From: Acanthosoma haemorrhoidale
Taxonomy: Eukaryota > Arthropoda > Insecta > Hemiptera > Acanthosomatidae
Length of the DNA: 64,000 nt
Reading direction: 5' to 3'
Assembly (NCBI GenBank): GCA_930367205.1
Contig: OV884011.1
Span: forward strand, 39,569,754-39,633,753
The position numbers and the translations under genes were made by a program. The notes under the pieces are model-generated. The model was given only the letters and a program-made list of their open reading frames with translations. It made no database searches and had not been told where the DNA came from. Shown here piece by piece: positions 12,101 to 23,209 of this stretch; within the stretch, counting starts at the first letter, position 1; every line of letters begins with the position of its first letter.

Positions 12101-15100
12101 AAATTAATATGTAAATATTGTATACATGGACATATATTTAAGATTAAAACTTTAAATGTAAGTTATGAAATGTATTTATTTTATTTCGCTTTAACAGAAA
12201 TTTTCATTTTAATACATCAACATACAGAGGAAATAGTTCGAAGGATTATACAGCTCGAGGAAGTAAATAAACACGTCTTTGCGTATTAGAGGACAAGGCT
12301 TTTGTTTAAAAAGGCCTGAGCCTGTTTTAGTCAGTGATGAAGATAACTCCATACCGGCCTGTTCCCCAGCGAACACGAAGTCGCTGTTTCTACAACTTTG
12401 AGCTTTTCGGTCTATCTGCCTGTTTATCTCTCCGTGCACATCCCCGCCCTGCGGTTGACTATCCGAAGATCACCGTCCTGCGGCTGCTATCCGAACATCC
12501 AGTGTATCGTGACTATAAACTTTTTCGTAATTTTTATACGTTAATTATACTAACAATTATTTATACTGATATTCAGGCCTGGTTAAGTTGTTGATCAGTA
12601 TTTTTTTTCTGTTTTTTAATAAAATGAATTTTTATTTCTTTAAAATTTTTGACTTTGTTTATTGCATATGCCTTATTGTTGGCAAGTTTGTGAGCTAGCC
12701 GACACAATCAAACATCCAGCTTCTCAAGACGTAACCGGCGCAATTTTCTGGCGTTTGGAGACTTCTTAATTTTTAAGAGCCCTAGCGCAAACATGAAGTG
12801 TAAGGGCTCCCATGTCAAATATGTGTGACCTTCTGAAACTGGAACAATTTCTCATCTACATCGTTTTCTCAAAACGATTCTAAAACCGGCCACCTCTTCT
12901 TTATAAACTCTCTCAACAAGTGCTCACTCAAGAAAGTAAAAACACCTGCTCCACTCCAGTAACTATAAACAATGGCAGTCCATTCCTTGCTCTCAGCTGT
13001 TCCAACTGCTCACATACTTCCTACTGTTTTACTTGTTTCACTTGTTTTAATTTAAAACTTTTTATAATTTATTTAATATTTTATATAATAAAATAATCTT
13101 TCTTTCAAATCACTTCTTAAAAATAACATTATAATATAAATAAAGGGTTTACAAAGTAAAGAAAATTACTTATGGTACTCAACTTAAGTTTCTCAAATAC
13201 TTTTTAAAAGATTGCTGAAAACCTATTGGGTATTTTCTATCAATAACACTTCATTTTATAAAAGTAGAACTTTGAATCTAAAGTAGCCTCTGAGCTATGA
13301 CTTTAGTAAACTTTTTTCATATCTCCCATTATTTTATATAAAAGCGATAATTTGCCCCTTACCCATTTTAAAGTATAGCCTTTCATTTCCAGCTCAACAA
13401 TAAATTATCTCCTAAATACCTGATACCAGTGCGGAGACACCCACTGTGGGCAATGAACGTGTTGAAGAGGTATAAAAAGGGTTGATGGTCTCAACCAATA
13501 TGAACAATCACTGTTAAGAAGAATTAACAAATTTATTCCTTGTAACTGATGAGGTTACACGTGGTTACTCAGCTGTTTATTAGTTCTCACAAATAAATAC
13601 CAGAAAGCTACTTTGTGACACTGCAAATTATCCTGTGCCTCCTGGGATATCTTCGGTTGAAGGGATGAAGGGGGGGTATACTGACAACTGATAAAAATGG
13701 GAATAACAAAGCAATGCAATCTGTTCCACTATGTCTATAGGACTGATTTCCCATGCTCAACATCCTGCACTTTATTTGCCACCTGATCCATGCGGCCAGT
13801 ATGGAGTATGGATTCCTGAACAGAAAAAGATTCAATTGTTGTTTACAATAATTTACTGCTACAAAGGGTTTGAATCATTAAAGGGTTAATTATTCCCAGA
13901 AAGATTTATGTAGTTAAAATATTTTTAACTACATATATCATAGTTAAGAGTTATTAATTAATTACTAGTTAATACAAAATTTTTTTTTCATATATACTCA
14001 ATATGTTCAAATTTAAGATTTTGTTTCCCTAATTAATCATTCGTGATTTTAATTTTTGAATTTAATTATACAAAGTCATTAAAATTCTGTTTGCAGATTC
14101 AACGCAACCTGATTTTTACCAAAATCGGTGATATGAATGTTAGTTTCATTTATTGTCCTAAGAAGGTTTAGTGGCCTATAGGTACAAAAACGCGTAAAAT
14201 AAGATTTATGTCTTTTTTTAAATATTTATATTGAACAACTGTGGGGGTTGTGATGAATTCCTTTAACTGCATCAGTCCATCATCAATATTTTTCAAAAAA
14301 AATAAAAGTTTGAGAAACTGCTCTTGAATATGTTAATATTTTTTTTATGTTAATGATAAATAATAGTTAAATGAAACTTCTACAATTAACCATGAAGAAT
14401 TAATTAACAAGGTCATCAAAACCCTTAATTGTAAATAACTTTTTTTTAATATTTTTAGTTTCACATCCGGGCTTGATATCCTTATACAAAGGAAATGACA
14501 CAGAGACGCAATGGTCCTTGTTAGGAGACATATTTAACATTACGCCTGTCTATGTTAAGGATTTAACCAAGCATTTGCTAGTTCCTGCTCTCATCTATAG
14601 ATACATAAAGGTAATGATTCTTTTCGAATTACATTGAAATTAACTTGCATTGTTATGCAATTATTTTGAACCTCTTTCTCATTTTTTTAAACAATAACTG
14701 GACCTTTCGTTAGCCTGTATGATTTTCAGAGATTTCATCCCTGTTTTCAATTTTTTAAATAAAGGTAATGACTAACAATCTTGTTCCAACACTATTTGAT
14801 TTGGGTTGAATTCAGGGAATTCCCTACATGGATCACAATAAAATTTTAGCTCTGCTTCAGTTTCTTACAATTAAGTAACATTTCTGTTAATGTTTAAAAT
14901 ATTGCATAAAAGACACCTCTCTTTTACTATCGCTGAAAGATCTTGAAATTAAACATTTAGAAAGTGAAGAAACACCACTTTCTTAATGCCCCATTTTAAG
15001 ATCGAGATCTTTGGCGGGAGCTGGAAATTAGCCTATCTACCATGCGGAGAAGGATCAAATAAGAAACCTTTTTGGAAAGTATTTCACATCAATCCAGGAT

Positions 15101-17518
15101 AAAAATTTAGCCAACATCAAGATGTGGGGACAGGTTCTCCAGCTGTTCTTAAAATGGAATGTTCTAAAAACAATCAGATAAATTGCCTGAAACTTAAAGG
15201 TAAAGTGATTGTTCTTAAATCCATATACAACGAGTTTACACTTTCCGATTTCCTAGGTTCCCTGAAGGTTGGCTTAACCGAGCTCCCTTCTAATTATTTT
15301 GTGCTGGTCTTCTTTATCTAAATTCGAATGAAACACTAGTTTCAATATTAATTGCCTTTTATTTTTAGGACAAAATTGAAGTGGAGGAATCGGAATTGAA
15401 TGCATTAGTATTGTCTGCAGTTCTCGTAAAATACTTTAGTGCTGAAGAACTTCGGATTCTTAAAATAGATAAAATTGGATCAAGAGCGATGAAACTTTTC
15501 AACATAGTTACTTCTGCCTATAAAATAATATTGTTAATTTTAAAAATTTTGAAGAATTTAATTCCAGCTGAAATGGTAATTAGCTGCGGTTTAATTGCCA
15601 AGTACTGATGATTTTTATAATGTGCTGTTTATTTTCATAGAAAAAACAAATATTATAATATAGTGAAATAACTGATATATGTAACTAAAATAAATTCCTA
15701 TTAGAATACCAGAAAAATAATTTTATGAATGAAATTGTCGATTGATAGTAATGTTTACATTTTGTTCTAATATCTCCTTTTCATGTCCCCAAGTATGTAA
15801 ACAATGTTTATACAGAGGTTCTTTTACATTTTTTTCCATGCATAGGTAGCCAGTACAGTACATGATGTGAAGGTTTTGGATTCATTCTGATTAATTGCAA
15901 ATATAACTACAATAACTGATTGCAAATAAAACATATGAATAATGCCAAACCATCCTGACCGATCGACCGTGATTTACAAGGTGTTTTTGCTAACATGATC
16001 ATCATAGACATATTGAATATTAATGCATGGTCAAATACCCAAACTTCTTTTATTGTTCGGTAGCTCTGAATTGGAATTTATATTTTAAAAATATTTCTAA
16101 CTTAATGAGTAGACTTTAAACCATTGATAATCATCGTTTAGGTGGGAAATATGATGGCTATTAACTGCTAACAGGATTCACCAGATTAAAAAAAAACGAC
16201 CTTTGGTGGAGTGGATCAGTCCTGATCATTAGTTGTTTTCCATTTGGGGTTTGTTATTTGAGGATTTGGAGGTATTCATCGGTATACATTAAATAACTGT
16301 CTATATAAAAACAAAGGCTGCAGCTCCCACACACACTTTTAACCACTGCTAAAATCAAAAGAATTGTCTCTTGCTATGCCCTCTTCAATCTTTCCAATAT
16401 TATATACTAATATAAAATATATATTTAAATATTACTTAAATTTCAATACAATGTATTTTTTTTATCTATATTGTTTTCTTTCTAAACTTAATCTGAGGTT
16501 TTTTAGGTTTAGTTAATATTAAAATTAATTCTGGCGAAAGGAAAATTGTTTAATTACAAATTGATTCATGAAATAAATATAAGCACGTCTGTGGTAATAT
16601 CACAATGTTAAAACTAAACTTTAAATTTACCTTAATATAATCACGACTGGCCAGATTTACTAAATTGTGCGTCCTTTTCTGTTCGTTTCATCTGGGTTCT
16701 TTGTTCTCTGCGTAATTCTTCCTTTGTTGCTTCATTGTCGTCCTAGTGCCATGCGGTCAGCACACGTCCACTGCTCTCATCTCTTCAATCCTTCTTGTCT
16801 CGTGGGCGGGTCAAAATAAAAGAAGGCTGCTTACCGCTGTCTCGTCGTTCTTATACTCCTCTGTTGCCTTCTTGATCTTTTTAACTTTCTTATTTTCCAA
16901 TGCCAGTTGTCTCAGATATTATTAACATTTCTTATTTTAAAGTTAACAAATCCAATATTAAAATATTTATATTTAATTCTTGATATTATTTATATGATAA
17001 CTATTAATATTAGATATAACAGAAACAAATAATGTTCATCCCTTCATAGCCGTGATCCACGGGTCGTTTATCGCCCTTTTATGCCTGCTAATTTCAAATT
17101 TATATTAAAGGCAACATTACAAACTCACAATAAATATCATAACAGTATTTATGATAAAATAAATTTCAAATGCACTGTGAAGCACTGTAAAATATAAATT
17201 TAATTTTTAGGCTGTACCTCATAATTATCAAGATGGTAAATTATTTCATATAATCTATCAAATGAGCTGTGATAAAAACATGTCAAAGGAAGACATTTTG
17301 AAGGAGTTCCTTACAATATCATCTCTAGTAAGTACATTTTCAATTTTATTTAATGTATCTATGTACTAATCTATTTTATTTAAACTATTCCTATAAAATT
17401 TCATTTTAAATGATAAAATGTATTGGTATGATTATTATTAGAATGACTTTTTTTTTTCTAATTGCAGAGCAATGGGCAAGCTCAGACTGATGAAATTGTC
17501 GCATTTATTGCAAGATGA
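9147..17518 (+). CDS. ASTE1: Asteroid/ASTE1-family nuclease, copy A, 3' half (5 exons in window)
   Basis: Exons 9147-9291, 14459-14610, 15369-15575, 17211-17327 and 17468-17518 correspond one-to-one, with identical lengths and phases, to the last five exons of copy B. They encode the C-terminal 224 residues and the stop; exons 1-5 would lie left of the window. All five are open and all splice sites are kept, so there is no sign in view that this copy is dead. Exon 6 differs from copy B at seven bases, all changing the protein (six residues). The next two exons differ by a few silent and replacement changes, and the last two exons are identical. An LTR retroelement fragment ends about 10 bp before the exon 6 acceptor, and 4 kb of transposon sequence sits in the following intron. 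Whether it is transcribed from an intact 5' half is unknown. Confidence 0.75.
9858..10383 (+). repeat. LTR-like repeat with internal duplication, 3' truncated
   Basis: Starts TGTTAGTAAAATTATAGG and stops at ATGCCAGTTT. The GC-richer module containing GATGCACCA and GCTACCTGGGCTT occurs twice in a row (10130-10200 and 10220-10290), which is not seen in the other copies. Part of copy-A intron 6. Confidence 0.65.
10461..10640 (-). repeat. LTR-like repeat, minus orientation, truncated
   Basis: Starts TGTTGTGATATTTTGATG and contains GATCCGTGGATCACG. It is broken off at or before 10640, where Bel-Pao sequence starts. Confidence 0.6.
10641..11640 (+). pseudogene. Bel-Pao retrotransposon pol fragment (RNase H end to integrase)
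   Basis: A 237-codon open stretch (10663-11376) carries WHHIRSEDNAADIASRG and LVNHSVWWKGPDW, the signature between RNase H and integrase in Bel-Pao pol. This is followed by LHAGHQLLHSILRHHYWI and, after a stop, a CLKCHRLK zinc-binding pair and the integrase start GIDFAGPF. Frame breaks at the ISA stop and near 11570, and truncation on both sides, make it non-functional. It lies in the copy-A-specific insertion. Confidence 0.8.
11641..13740. other. Copy-A-specific intron insertion, mostly unidentified
   Basis: Unit B jumps from the equivalent of about 9676 to that of about 13740, so this stretch arrived with, or next to, the Bel-Pao fragment. It contains a dispersed repeat (12090-12375) and a TATA-like GGTATAAAAAGGG near 13480 that could belong to an LTR. 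I see no coding sequence. Confidence 0.45.
12090..12375 (+). repeat. Dispersed repeat, copy 1
   Basis: Shares GGACATATATTTAAGATTAA, then AATACATCAAC and a CCTGTTCCCC-type 3' part with 38035-38340 in the same orientation. The middle is more diverged. Family unknown. Confidence 0.65.
14816..14874 (+). other. Exon-like 59-nt block in copy A, probably not used
   Basis: A TTCAG acceptor and a GTAACA donor bracket an open stretch beginning GIPYMDHNK. Including it would put the next exon out of frame, since it ends in phase 2 while the next needs phase 0. Copy B has lost 14 bp at its start (near 53186), which would create a stop in the same frame. Joining exon 7 directly to exon 9 keeps both copies open, so I leave it out of the coding model. 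It may be a decayed or alternative exon. Confidence 0.25.
16511..17143 (+). repeat. LTR-like repeat, older subfamily (unit A)
   Basis: Keeps CTGGCGAAAGGAAAATTG, CACGACTGGCCAG, TGCCAGTTGTCTCAG and CCACGGGTCG but differs widely from the other + copies. The matching copy at 54851-55485 shows that it predates the duplication. Confidence 0.65.
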
Positions 17519-17648
17519 GTCCTGAAGCCTTTTATATAATAGTCATTAAAATATAGACTTTACACATAAGAACATTTTGTATACCTGTATTTTTTTATTA
17601 TTTGATATACCACTTTTATATTTTTTTTAAAGTACATGTAAATTGTGC

Positions 17649-17654
17649 AATAAA
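17649..17654 (+). promoter_or_regulatory. Poly(A) signal AATAAA, copy A
   Basis: Canonical hexamer about 130 nt after the copy-A stop codon, conserved at the equivalent place in copy B. Confidence 0.5.
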
Positions 17655-19779
17655 TATACATACAAAATTATTTTTTTATATGTGCCCGAAAATTCTTTTA
17701 GTGAGTCAGAAGCAAATATTCAAGCCATGGCTTCAAAAACAATCACAATGATAGTACTAATGACATTTTATAATTATAGTCCATTTAAGTTTGCTCGTGA
17801 TACATATTACTATTGAGGGTGTTCAGATCTTTAACTTGATACTCTACTCATTACCATAAGAAAATATTTGTTATAATTATTAAGTAATTTATTAATGACC
17901 CTTCATTACTATTGTCATGGATAGTTATTATTTTTAGTGAAATCAGAGCATAAAATAGAATTTCCATGCAATATATCATGTAATTATAGTTTAAAAAAAA
18001 AAGTTAAGTTACCCATTTACTGAAAATTATAGACATTTATTTGTATACCAATTAATAATAAGGCTATATTTTTCATGTTTTGCTAAAAAAATGGAACCTT
18101 GTAAAATTTCATCTTACTAGAATAAACGATTTACCAAGCCCTGAACAGAAAGAAAGACCAACTGGTTAAAACTAAGGGTTTCTGTATAAGTATATTTTTT
18201 GTTGGAAAATCGGCTTGAAGATGAATTTAACAAATTTTCATTAAATTTATTCATAGACATTTTTACTTGCTATGTGTAGTTTGCACCAGGTCCTTGTGTG
18301 AGATAGTTGGAAACTTTCATCAACCAAATTCACTGTTTACTATAAAAAATAACAATGAAACCCTAGAACTTGGGCGCATTTCATTAATTTGATAGAACTT
18401 ATTTGAAATCCCTAGAAATTTGATATCACATTTATAATTCAGGGTTCGTTCAAATCGGACTGTTCACCGCTTTAGTATCTCTCTTATATTGCATCTGTAA
18501 ACTAAAAGAGATTTAGGCTGCATTTATGAGAGTATAGGGAATTGTACCTGAGTATTTTTCAAAATTCAATTTCATCTTTGCTTCTTGTTAAAAATATATT
18601 TTTAAAAATTTTCTGACTCGGGTTTTAACTTGCCTTGCTTCATAGACAAGTACTTTTGACATTATTTTTATTATACCTCTTTTCAGTAGCAGCTTTAAAT
18701 AAAACATTGCAAATAATTTTATGAAATACATACTCTAGACTGCTCACTTGGGTGTTCAATATTTTGATGATAACAATTTTACCTGTGGCACTTGAGCTCT
18801 CAGGAAGTGTACTTTCTTTGCTATGAGTCATGTCCTTCCATGAATTTTTGATGCAAGTACCCCTCTACAATCAAGTGCATCTCCACCCACCCATCCCTCG
18901 CCCCTTAGTCAAATTTTGGTGATGCAGTCCAAATGCCACTGCGAGGCCGCTTGTTTTACTTTGAACCACCAAAAAAGGGGGCTCACATATGATGTCTAGA
19001 CTAATGTAACTGCTCCAGGAAATGAAGGTTCTGTGTTTAAATGAAAACCCTGGATGAAAAGTGAATTCATTTCATTTCGATAAATAAGATACCTTGCCTT
19101 TCAGTCTTTACTGTGGGGTAAATAAACAAGCAATACAATTCAATGAAACACATGCTAACTAATGTCTCTTGTCGATGTGCTCTATATGACCATGTTTTAT
19201 TTCAAAACTTATACAAATATCCTTAAATAAAATATGGTTTGAAAATCAGGAATGATAGATATTATGAGAATCAATTTTTATTTTTAAAATGATCCTGTGC
19301 AGAGTGTCACTCATCTGTAAAAGGGGCTCTGCATCGCTTCCAATCTGGAAGCGAGTTAATTTCTAAAAATGAGATTTTTAAGTTTTATTGGTGATATAAT
19401 AATAATTTGTATCCAAGGTTAAGATCAAATGATCTTTGTATTTTAATTTGGAAGAGAAGGTTCATACAGCTATCAACAAATGGAACTGCTGGCTAAACCT
19501 GTTAGCATATACCATATCAAACTGCCATGTATATCTGTTACTGAATAGAATAAATAAAAAATGAGGTAAACATCACATGAATGATTACACAGGCCAACTA
19601 GAAAAAAAGTTTCTTTTGGTGCCTAGGATTTTAGAACTGGTTTTAGCTATATTATGGGTGGCAAAGCTAAATATGAAATCAGTTTTTCTCTATCTGCTCT
19701 ACTTTCTTAGATAAGAATTTTTTTTTTTTTTTAACTTGCAGCTCTAAATCGCATAAGCAGGAATTGGTTCATGCATATT

Positions 19780-20197
19780 TGCCCTATTGTTGGTCTGATG
19801 TCAATTCCTTAACGTTTCAACCAGGATGAGTTAAATGATCTCACCAGAGATCTCAACCTGTCAAAAGAAGCTTCTGAATTACTACCTTCCAGGTTGAAAT
19901 GAAGGACAAAAATTTCCCGGAACAAGGAACCAAAATTACATTATACCCTACAAGAGAAAAGGGTCAGCTGCCCATCACGTTGTGTATAGTTTGTCAAGTC
20001 TGTTTTTCTTACTTTGTCACGGAATTGGAGGAATCCTGGGAAAAAATGGGTCTTCCTGGCTATTTTCCAGGTGATTAGTGCTTGTTTATTGACAGCTCAA
20101 AGTGAAGTTTGAAATGTGTCCTACACAATGGGAATAAATATGGTCCAATACCAATTGCTCACTCAACGAAAATAAAAGAAGAATATAACACATCATA
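19780..20197 (+). pseudogene. Arthropod-family pseudogene fragment (unit A)
   Basis: Contains NDLTRDLNLSKEASELLPSR and further on LFIDSSK..LKCVLHNGN, which I recognise as an unnamed protein family common in hemipteran and other arthropod genomes, often as transposon-like multicopy sequences. Several stops and frame changes make it dead. The duplication breakpoint truncates its 3' half. Function of the family is unknown to me. Confidence 0.6.
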
Positions 20198-21069
20198 AAA
20201 AGTAATCCTATGAAAAATGGTAAGGGTCATTAATCAGTTAATTACTATTTTTTATATATCAGTTATTGTTTTTTATTTTTTTCTAGTATTTATGTAGGGT
20301 ATGATACCCTAAGTTAAAACTATCGACGTGCTGATCAGGAATATGTATAATGTGTCCCGGTTTTAGTGGAAGGTAATTACATAAAATCAGATTCATTTTT
20401 TAAAAAAATATTTATATAAAACAGCTGTGGCAGTGATGTGTACATTAAGCATTAAACAAAGGGGGTGTTAGAGAAATTTTGTATGTGAACTCTGAATGCA
20501 AATAACTCAATAAAACTTAGGAGATCAATCAAGAGGGAGTAGTTAGTAAGATAAGTGAAGCCCATAATTTGGTGATAAACACTTAACTATCTTTTTTTTT
20601 ATCCCTATTGAGCTAATCCTTTACGCTGCCTTCTCTGCCCAATCCTTTAATTCTTAACGCTGCAAAAAGCCGAGTGCCCCAGCAAAAGCCAATGTGCTGT
20701 TTTCAAGCGAATGACCTCGCAAAACGTGAAGGGGCAGTATGCGTAGTGAAGAAAAAATTAAACAAGGGTCCTGACTGAGAAATTGATGGAAAAAGGACCT
20801 GCGAGAGGAAAGAATACAGCACAGATTAGAGCCCTCAGGAAAATGGAAATCGGGTTGAAAATCACAAAGAGGATGTTAAAGAAGAGAAGAAGAGGTAATT
20901 GAAAATACAAATTTTAACTAACTACAAAAACATCAGAAAGGGCAAAGAATCCTTCCTATTTAAGTTGGGGAATCCGTGATGAAAATAATTAAATTTTTAT
21001 AATTTACCTCATAAACCATTGATGTATTGGCATTGGCAAAGAAGTAGCTTTTCACGATATTTATAAACT
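20198..21069. other. Spacer, no recognisable gene
   Basis: Begins at the duplication breakpoint. The GC-richer stretch 20620-20900 has no persistent open frame or repeat that I recognise. Confidence 0.4.
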
Positions 21070-21783
21070 TTGACACACTTATATAACAAGATAAATGACC
21101 TGACACTAACATTGGAACTGTGTAAACTAGGAATCACACATTCTTCCCTTATATCTCCAATACTTCATGACATGCACGAAAATGTAACTTTAGCTTCGAG
21201 ACAAACAGAGATGTTATGGATTACGAGCAAAATTCACTGTACTACGCATGAGGAAATACTTCATTTATTTGTAGACCTGCCACTGACAGAACCAAATGTA
21301 AGAACCTCATTGCTCATACCAGTTCCTATAAATAAAAATAAACTTTATTGTTCTATTAATATGAGAAAAATTATAGTAATTAGAAAAAATGATAATCTTT
21401 ATAATGTTAATTGTAATTATCTCATTAATAAGTATTACTGTACTAACCCAACCTTACTAGATAACAAATGTATAGAAAATATTATATTATTAGGTTCGAC
21501 AAATGAATGTAATTATACTCAATATCAACTACCGAACATTAATTATATTTATGAGATTAATTTATACATTATTGTTAATAATCATAAGTTAGATGACTGT
21601 AACAAAAATAACACCATTTATTTACCCCTCATATCCCTAGATGAATGTTTTTCAGAACTCCCTAAAATGCCCATGCATATTGTAGATTCTGAATATAAGA
21701 CTATGTATCGAGAATCTTACAAAATATCATTGTACAACAATAGATCCCAATATAACCCAAATCATGTTAAACCCTATTACTAA
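21070..21783 (+). pseudogene. Env-like (baculovirus F / errantivirus type) fragment
   Basis: A 237-codon open stretch, with no ATG at its start and bounded upstream by a stop. The order of features fits the C-terminal half of F-type envelope proteins of insect errantiviruses: a helical LTLTLELCKLGITHSSLISP segment, a hydrophobic DLPLTEPN block, then IPVPINKN, followed by a cysteine-rich part with spaced single cysteines. I see no transmembrane segment before the stop, so the end looks altered. It faces the errantivirus-like element next door head-on, so it is not simply that element's env. Moderate-to-low certainty. Confidence 0.4.
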
Positions 21784-22174
21784 CACTAATAATAGTTCCA
21801 TATATTTAATAATTTGTAGTATTATAGGTACCTATCACTCGTGGAATCACCGGTTCACACAAAACTTTACAGAGATCTAGAGACTCCATGTAATGACACC
21901 AATCCAGGTCCTGTGATATATTACAAACAGAATTATAAAAGAAAACGTATGGGTTATATATATATAATTAAAGCAGTAGATCTTCTTAAAACTTTATTTA
22001 AATTACACTACACAAAGTTTGAAATAAAATATTAAATGGCTAAGCTACTAAATGAACGTACTCAATGAATCACAGAAGGGAATTGCTGATCTCTAAGAGA
22101 GGAGCTCATATATAGGATAGGATATTTTTCGTTTTAGTTTATCGTATGTTTCTAGAATTCCGTGATGACATGTT

Positions 22175-22489
22175 TTACCGTAATGATAGTCTAGAATTGC
22201 CTGTTGTTAATTCTGTAATGTCTTCACATAATAAAAAGTATCTTTTAAGTCTTATTGTTCTATAGTCTTTTTCAATTAGTTTTTGTATTTGTTTGTAATA
22301 GTCTTCATAAATTTCTTTTAAAGTTACAAAATTTGTTTGGCAATAAATTCCATATGTTTTATTAGGATCAAAGAATTCTAATAATAGTTCATTTATTAAT
22401 TCAATATTATTTGTGAAAATAGTGTACCTATGTTTTTCAAATATTTTCTCATAAGTCACTTTATTTGCTCCGCGTTGATTTTTTTCCAC
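22175..22489 (-). pseudogene. Post-RNase H linker ORF of pol
   Basis: 104 codons, with FFDPNKTYGIYCQTNFVTL and LIEKDYRTIRLKRYFLL. This matches the linker between RNase H and integrase in errantivirus-like pol proteins. The sequence after it is lost to the deletion that ends in the 3' LTR. Confidence 0.5.
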
Positions 22490-22662
22490 ATTTAAACATT
22501 TATCTTTTTCTACTAGCCATACTTGTCCGTTGTTACTGTCTTGTGAGTGTTGAGTTATTAGACTTTCTAAGTCTTTGTTGGTTAGTGTTGGTAATTCCTC
22601 TATTGTTTCTAAAATTTTGTCATTGTCTGAAGTTTCGTCATTATTTAATTCTAATAATTGGT

Positions 22663-23209
22663 CTATAAGGGCCTCGTATTGTCTTCTGGTATGTGTATAT
22701 TTACTTCTATGTCTTCTAATGCGTTTATTTCATTTCGTCTGGACAAGCAGTCTGCTACTTGATTTGTTTTTCCCGAAATGTGTTTAAATTCAAATTCTTG
22801 AAGCTTCCAGATCCACTTCATGATTCTACTGTTTTCATTTTTCATAGTAAACACCCACGTTAATGGTTTGTGGTCTGTAAGTAATAAAAATTTTGTTCCG
22901 TGTAGGTAGGGTTTAAAATGTTGGGTAAAGTATACTATAGATAATAGTTCTTTTTCTATTGTACTATAGTTTTATTCCGTGATAGTACTCTCGAAGCAAA
23001 TGCTATTGGATGTTCTATGTTATCAATTATTTGACTGAGTACTGGGCCTATAGCTTGATTAATCGCGTCTGTAGTTAAAATAAATTGTTTGTTCCAGTCC
23101 AGGGTAAGCTAGAATTGGCGTGTTAGTCATTTGTTTAGTTAAGCAATGGAAACTATCCTCAAATTCTTTGGATTTGTAATTTTTTGAGTTAATGGCTGCG
23201 CTAAGAGGT
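22663..23209 (-). pseudogene. RNase H region of the errantivirus-like element
   Basis: Continues pol in shifted frames: MTGYYMKFIKNYAKITRPL near 23259, then FEFKHISGKTNQVADCLSR near 22800, the usual RNase H end of Gypsy pol. Two frame breaks are present. Confidence 0.65.

Larger units (their letters stand above)
1..20197 (+). repeat. Segmental duplication, unit A
   Basis: Position 1 aligns with 45832 and the match continues, interrupted by insertions, to CATCATA at 20191-20197, which aligns with 57725-57731. After that the copies are unrelated. The block includes intron 5 onward of the nuclease gene, its 3' flank and part of an arthropod-family pseudogene. Insertions specific to this copy lie at about 1325-3195, 4885-7165, 7891-9136 and 9676-13740. 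Stretches of about 565 bp near 17945-18510 and 250 bp near 19536-19785 are missing from unit B. The left breakpoint is outside the window. Confidence 0.9.

Noticed and set aside
15124..15321. Open stretch starting GTGSPAVLKMECSKNN as a further nuclease exon
   Set aside because: No acceptor and donor pair fits the phases, copy B is disrupted in the same frame, and the coding frame is complete without it.
18640..18831. A 63-codon minus-strand open stretch conserved with two residue changes at 56404-56595
   Set aside because: Conservation is explained by the segmental duplication of the gene's 3' flank. It has no family resemblance and lies downstream of the nuclease stop.
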